From Microplitis mediator (lineage: Eukaryota; Arthropoda; Insecta; Hymenoptera; Braconidae), in contig NC_079969.1 of NCBI RefSeq assembly GCF_029852145.1, positions 24,916,459 through 24,980,458 of the forward strand: 64,000 nt of DNA, written 5' to 3'. The notes beneath the pieces were generated by a model that worked only from the letters and a program-made list of their open reading frames with translations, made no database searches and was not told the DNA's origin. The stretch's first letter is position 1; every line of letters starts with the position of its first letter. The position numbers and the translations under genes are program-made. Below, in pieces: positions 60,433-64,000 of the stretch.

Positions 60433-61856
60433 AATTAAAAAAAATCATTCATACTCAAATTAATACTTTAAATTAATAAATATTGGATATAAATGTGTGA
60501 CCCACTTTAAACCTCTAATTATTATTTGCATGACTAATGAATATAAATAAAAAATAACCCGTCTGAAGGACTTTTGAAATTTTCAAAAGCGACTCGTTTT
60601 GCTTCGACAAGTCAGTCCGAATGTAAATCAAAATAAAAATTTGAGTTTTAAAAATTGTTCCAAGTGTTCTGATTCTCTTTAATCGTTTTCAACTTTACGT
60701 ACAATTTTTCTTACGACAAAAAAAAAAAAGAAAAAAAAAGTCCAGTGTTTATTACATGAAATTGTTGTTATCTAGGTCATTGCATTTCTCTTAATGATAA
60801 GAACGAACACAATAGCTAAAAGCTTACGAGAATACATAAAACAGTGTGATGTATTAAACATTGTGAGCTGGAATATAAATACGCCATCACCTGAAGAGCA
60901 AAGAGAATCAAACGAAGCAAACGAAAATAATGACAAATGGACAGATGACCTCAGTTAATTATTTTTAAAATATAGCACTCGCATTTACTTGTTAATTAAA
61001 CATCACAAAATGTCAGAACAGAAATCAAAATAATTATCTAAATTAACTTAGTTAAGTTTTTTTTCTCAAAACTCTGTTTATTATTATTTTGGTTTTATTT
61101 CTGTATTGAAACACGAATGTGAGCGCTATGTGATATTAAAGTTTTGCATATAGCCGTGCTCTCAATGACAATAAAACACGTTGTACAATGTTGGAACTAA
61201 AAAAGCAACGGCTATGCAGTAAAAAATATTTATTTACCACAACGTTTTTCATCACAAACTTGAATAAAGCAGTGTTAAAAAAAAATCAATAAAATAAGCT
61301 CATATTTTTATTTATTTATTGTTTTTTTTTATTTAAGAGAATAAAAAATGTTGAATAAAGAAAAAAAAAGGTGGGTATGAAAATATATAACTACATTCTC
61401 TTTGCAATTCTATGACACAACTGTTATTCTTGAAAACTAACACAACGAATGTAGATGAGATGTATACAACAAGGGTAGCCATCCAGAACTGTCTGTATAT
61501 AACTTCATGACCCAAAAACTTGCAGGAACGCTTTAACAATAAGATGACAAAAGTGTCCATGAATTTGCTATGATAAAAAATATGTTTATAAAGATTTTAA
61601 TTTTGTAAAGATAATTTTTCACTGGATATCCCCACGGTAATATGTACATATATGCGAAAAATCTATGTAACGTATTGCTTTTTGCGCGAACATATATTTA
61701 TATATTTTATATATATATATGCCAATATAGACGTCACTGCATACTGTAATAAATTTTTAGGCAAAAATGGCCCCTGAACTTCACACGGCTGTCTAGTGTG
61801 AAATGACGGTGTAAAAAATCCTGAGTGGAAATATTATCTATCCGTGTAATTTTAAC
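60433..61856. other. AT-rich sequence, no gene supported
   Basis: No gene seen. GACGGTGTAAAAAATCC and TCCGTGTAATTTTAACAC near 61805-61858 may be a degraded MITE. Confidence 0.5.
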
Positions 61857-62002
61857 ACTCTCTAAACATAAATAAGTAAAAATAAGTGAATATTCACTAA
61901 CTCAGAGTGCCAATCAAACCATTTTTTGGAATTAGCGATTCGATTCGTACTTGGAATTAGTGAATATTCACTTGTTTTCACTAATTAATGTTTAAAGAGC
62001 AT
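61857..62002. mobile_element. GTGAATATTCAC-family MITE copy 3
   Basis: CTCTCTAAACATAAATAAGT...AAGTGAATATTCACTAA on the left is mirrored by AGTGAATATTCACTTGTTTT...TTTAAAGAG on the right. A near-palindrome of about 145 bp. Confidence 0.6.
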
Positions 62003-62193
62003 GATGTTATCTACTTTGATTACATTACTCTGTGTTGCTCATTATAATTTTAATTAATGAGCAACAAATGATTTAAACATTATTAACTTTAAGCAATAAC
62101 TATAATCATTTTATTTAGATATTGAGGTATAAGACCTAGTACCCGATCACTCCGTGTATTTGTATATCTATATTTAGTAAAATTTAGTGAATG

Positions 62194-63325
62194 TACATGG
62201 AAAAAAAAAATAGAACTGGCTACCATGTCAGATAGTAGTCACTGCCATCTGTAGAAAAAAAAATTGAAATAGCAGTGGGTCCTATCTACGTAGTACTGGC
62301 TACTCTCTACATTGTTCTCAGCGCTATGTCGGATGTTGCTCACTACTATCTTACATATTTCACCCTTACATGTTGTCCAGTTCTAGGTACATAGCAGCCA
62401 GTCGTATGTAAGATAGCAATGAGTACTATCTGAGAAATTTTTTTCCGTAACGACTTGAATAGTTTTTTTAGGGACGGCGCTCGTATTTATTATTGACAAC
62501 GAACAAATAAAATTATTATCATAACTAAATCAATTATGAATTATTCAACTACGTTTACGTATTCAAATATATAATTATATCATATGAGTTAGTTAACTGA
62601 TTGACACTTAAATTTTAAATTTTATTTTATAAAATAATTTTTTTTTTCATTTATGGTAATAAATTTATTATAATTATTAATTAATAATAATATTATTATT
62701 ATATTATATTTATGAATTATTAATAATTATTATTTTCATCAAATTTATAATCATTATTATATGTACTTAATTGCAAATATGAATTATAATTAATGAACAC
62801 TTAAATTTTTAATATTATTTTGTGAAACAAATTTTTTTCGTTTATGATAATAAATTTATTACCATAAATGAAAAAAATTTATTTTATAAAATAAAATTTC
62901 AAATTTAAGAGTTAATTAATTAACTAACTCATATGACATAATTATATATTTAAATACGTAAACGTAGTTGAATAATTCATAATTAATTTGGTTATGATAA
63001 TAATTTTATTTATTCGTTGTCAATAATAAATACGAGCGCCATCCTTGAAAAAAAATTATTCAAGTCGTTACGGAGAAAAATATCTCAGATAGTACTCATT
63101 GCTATCTTACATACGACTGGCTGCTATGTACATAGAACTGGACAATATGTAAGAGTGAAATATGTAAGATAGTAGTGAGCAACATCCGACATGGCGCTGA
63201 GTACAATGTAGAGAGTAGCCAGTACTACGTAGATAGGACCCACTGCTATTTTATTTTTTTTTTCTACAGATGGCACTGACTACTATCTGACATGGTAGCC
63301 AGTTTTATTTATTTTTTTCCATGTA
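62194..63325. mobile_element. 1.1 kb foldback element with arms of about 475 bp
   Basis: TACATGGAAAAAAAAAATAG at 62194 to TTTTTTTCCATGTA ending at 63325. The left arm (62194-62668) and right arm (62852-63325) are reverse complements with few mismatches. The loop is about 183 bp, holding a diverged direct copy of the inner arm end. The arms contain short repeated phrases (ACTGGCTAC, ATCTTACATA, AGATAGTAG). TA flanks the ends. No coding frame. Confidence 0.8.
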
Positions 63326-63356
63326 GATATACAAATACATGAGTGATCAGGTACTA

Positions 63357-63842
63357 CACGGTAAGAAATATTTTGCGGATATCACTATGCCAGTATGTGC
63401 GTGAACGCCATACTGTCTGATATCGAAGATTTTTAAAGGTTATAAACTTGCATGCATAGATGATTCAACCATTGTGGGAATAGTACTATTGGCGATAGTT
63501 GTCACTGACGCCACAATGTCAGTATGGCCGTCAGGCCACTATATAGTTTAGTTGGTAATACGATAGTATACATTGATTGACACGCCAGTTATTATGGCGG
63601 GAAAAACTAGTAGCATTGTGTCGTCGGCATTGTAGTATAGGTCTCAGGGCCATGCTGTTTCGCCGTGCCTGCTATGCATACGTGTGAGCAACACACTAGC
63701 TCCAGCACTATACAGTATAGTAAATAACGCGATACTTCTGGGACTCGTTACAATACTATCTTGGAATATTTCACATATCATTTTAGTATCTGTCTTGAGA
63801 CCATACCAGCATGGTGTTGAACGCCATGCATTTCTTACCGTG
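63357..63842 (-). mobile_element. CACGGTAAGAAAT element, copy B (reverse, deleted)
   Basis: Reverse-complement copy of 22475-23016 with TA on both sides (63355-63356 and 63843-63844). It matches block for block but lacks about 60 bp that copy A has around 22787-22847, and carries scattered substitutions. Both ends read CACGGTAAGAAAT inward. Confidence 0.8.
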
Positions 63843-64000
63843 TAGCTCCCTGATCGGGTACTAGGTCTCTTACCTTAGTATTTTGAACATTTCAATATTT
63901 TTATGATTATTTTTCTTAACGCGAAATTAACATATATTACACTTTTACATGCTTGACGGTGTTAAAGTTTCCAATTCACACAGCCTAAATTCAACAGGAT

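Larger units (their letters stand above)
62130..63872. repeat. Compound palindrome (three layers)
   Basis: An outer inverted pair (TAAGACCTAGTACCCGATCA at 62130 and its complement at about 63853-63872, with TGTATTTGTATATCTA-type sequence inside on both sides) encloses the 62194-63325 foldback element. The right outer arm is itself interrupted by the 63357-63842 element. The right arm has an extra copy of the GTACC.GATCA phrase on each side of that insertion. Confidence 0.6.

Noticed and set aside
1..64000. Integrated viral genes or a complete transposase, reverse transcriptase or integrase gene
   Set aside because: No frame in the window is long enough or carries a motif for any of these. 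Only non-autonomous or relic elements were seen.

Overview
This is an AT-rich eukaryotic window with no confidently identifiable protein-coding gene. Long runs of A/T, many microsatellites, dozens of short inverted-repeat elements (MITEs), Pol III-derived sequences and the lack of any operon-like ORF series point to an animal nuclear genome. The repeat style (TA-targeted MITEs, a dispersed repeat carrying a TG run, foldback elements) fits an insect, and I lean towards a parasitoid-wasp-type hymenopteran. That lineage guess is inference from texture, not from a gene. The window reads as a gene desert or the inside of very long introns.

Layout. 1-1.8 kb: GC-richer repeat debris ending in a minus-strand, 5S-rRNA-like Pol III unit. 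2.3-10.1 kb: AT-rich sequence with MITEs, a 270 bp foldback element, and a tRNA-like sequence between 30 bp direct repeats. 12.1-12.7 kb: a tRNA-type SINE apparently split by a TA-inserted element. 14.6-15.3 kb: remains of an LTR retrotransposon with a tRNA-Leu-type primer binding site. 16.7-17.4 kb: a dispersed repeat containing a large inverted repeat. 19.6-20.4 kb: an array of degenerate palindromic units. 22.2-23.1 kb: one element nested inside another. 27.5-32 kb: MITEs, a structured GC-rich patch, a pogo-like MITE and an exact 22 bp tandem array. 34.7-35.4 kb: an element with a perfect 22 bp inverted repeat and an internal GC-rich hairpin. 37.9-46.3 kb: piggyBac-like MITEs, small TA MITEs and a G-rich terminal-repeat element. 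49.0-49.4 kb: three nested or adjacent MITEs. 50.0-50.4 kb: the best, but weak, candidate for a first coding exon. 53.3-55.3 kb: a 432 bp foldback element and a hAT-like element with an 8 bp target duplication. 57.9-63.9 kb: more MITEs, then a compound palindrome of about 1.7 kb.

The most interesting signal is a set of non-autonomous elements that share TA target sites and related CACGG-type termini but carry different arrays of short palindromic units inside (12.3, 22.5, 31.2, 62.2 and 63.4 kb; probably 19.6, 26.9 and 53.3 kb). Several insert into each other or into a SINE, so relative ages can be read. No transposase ORF that could move any of them was found in the window.
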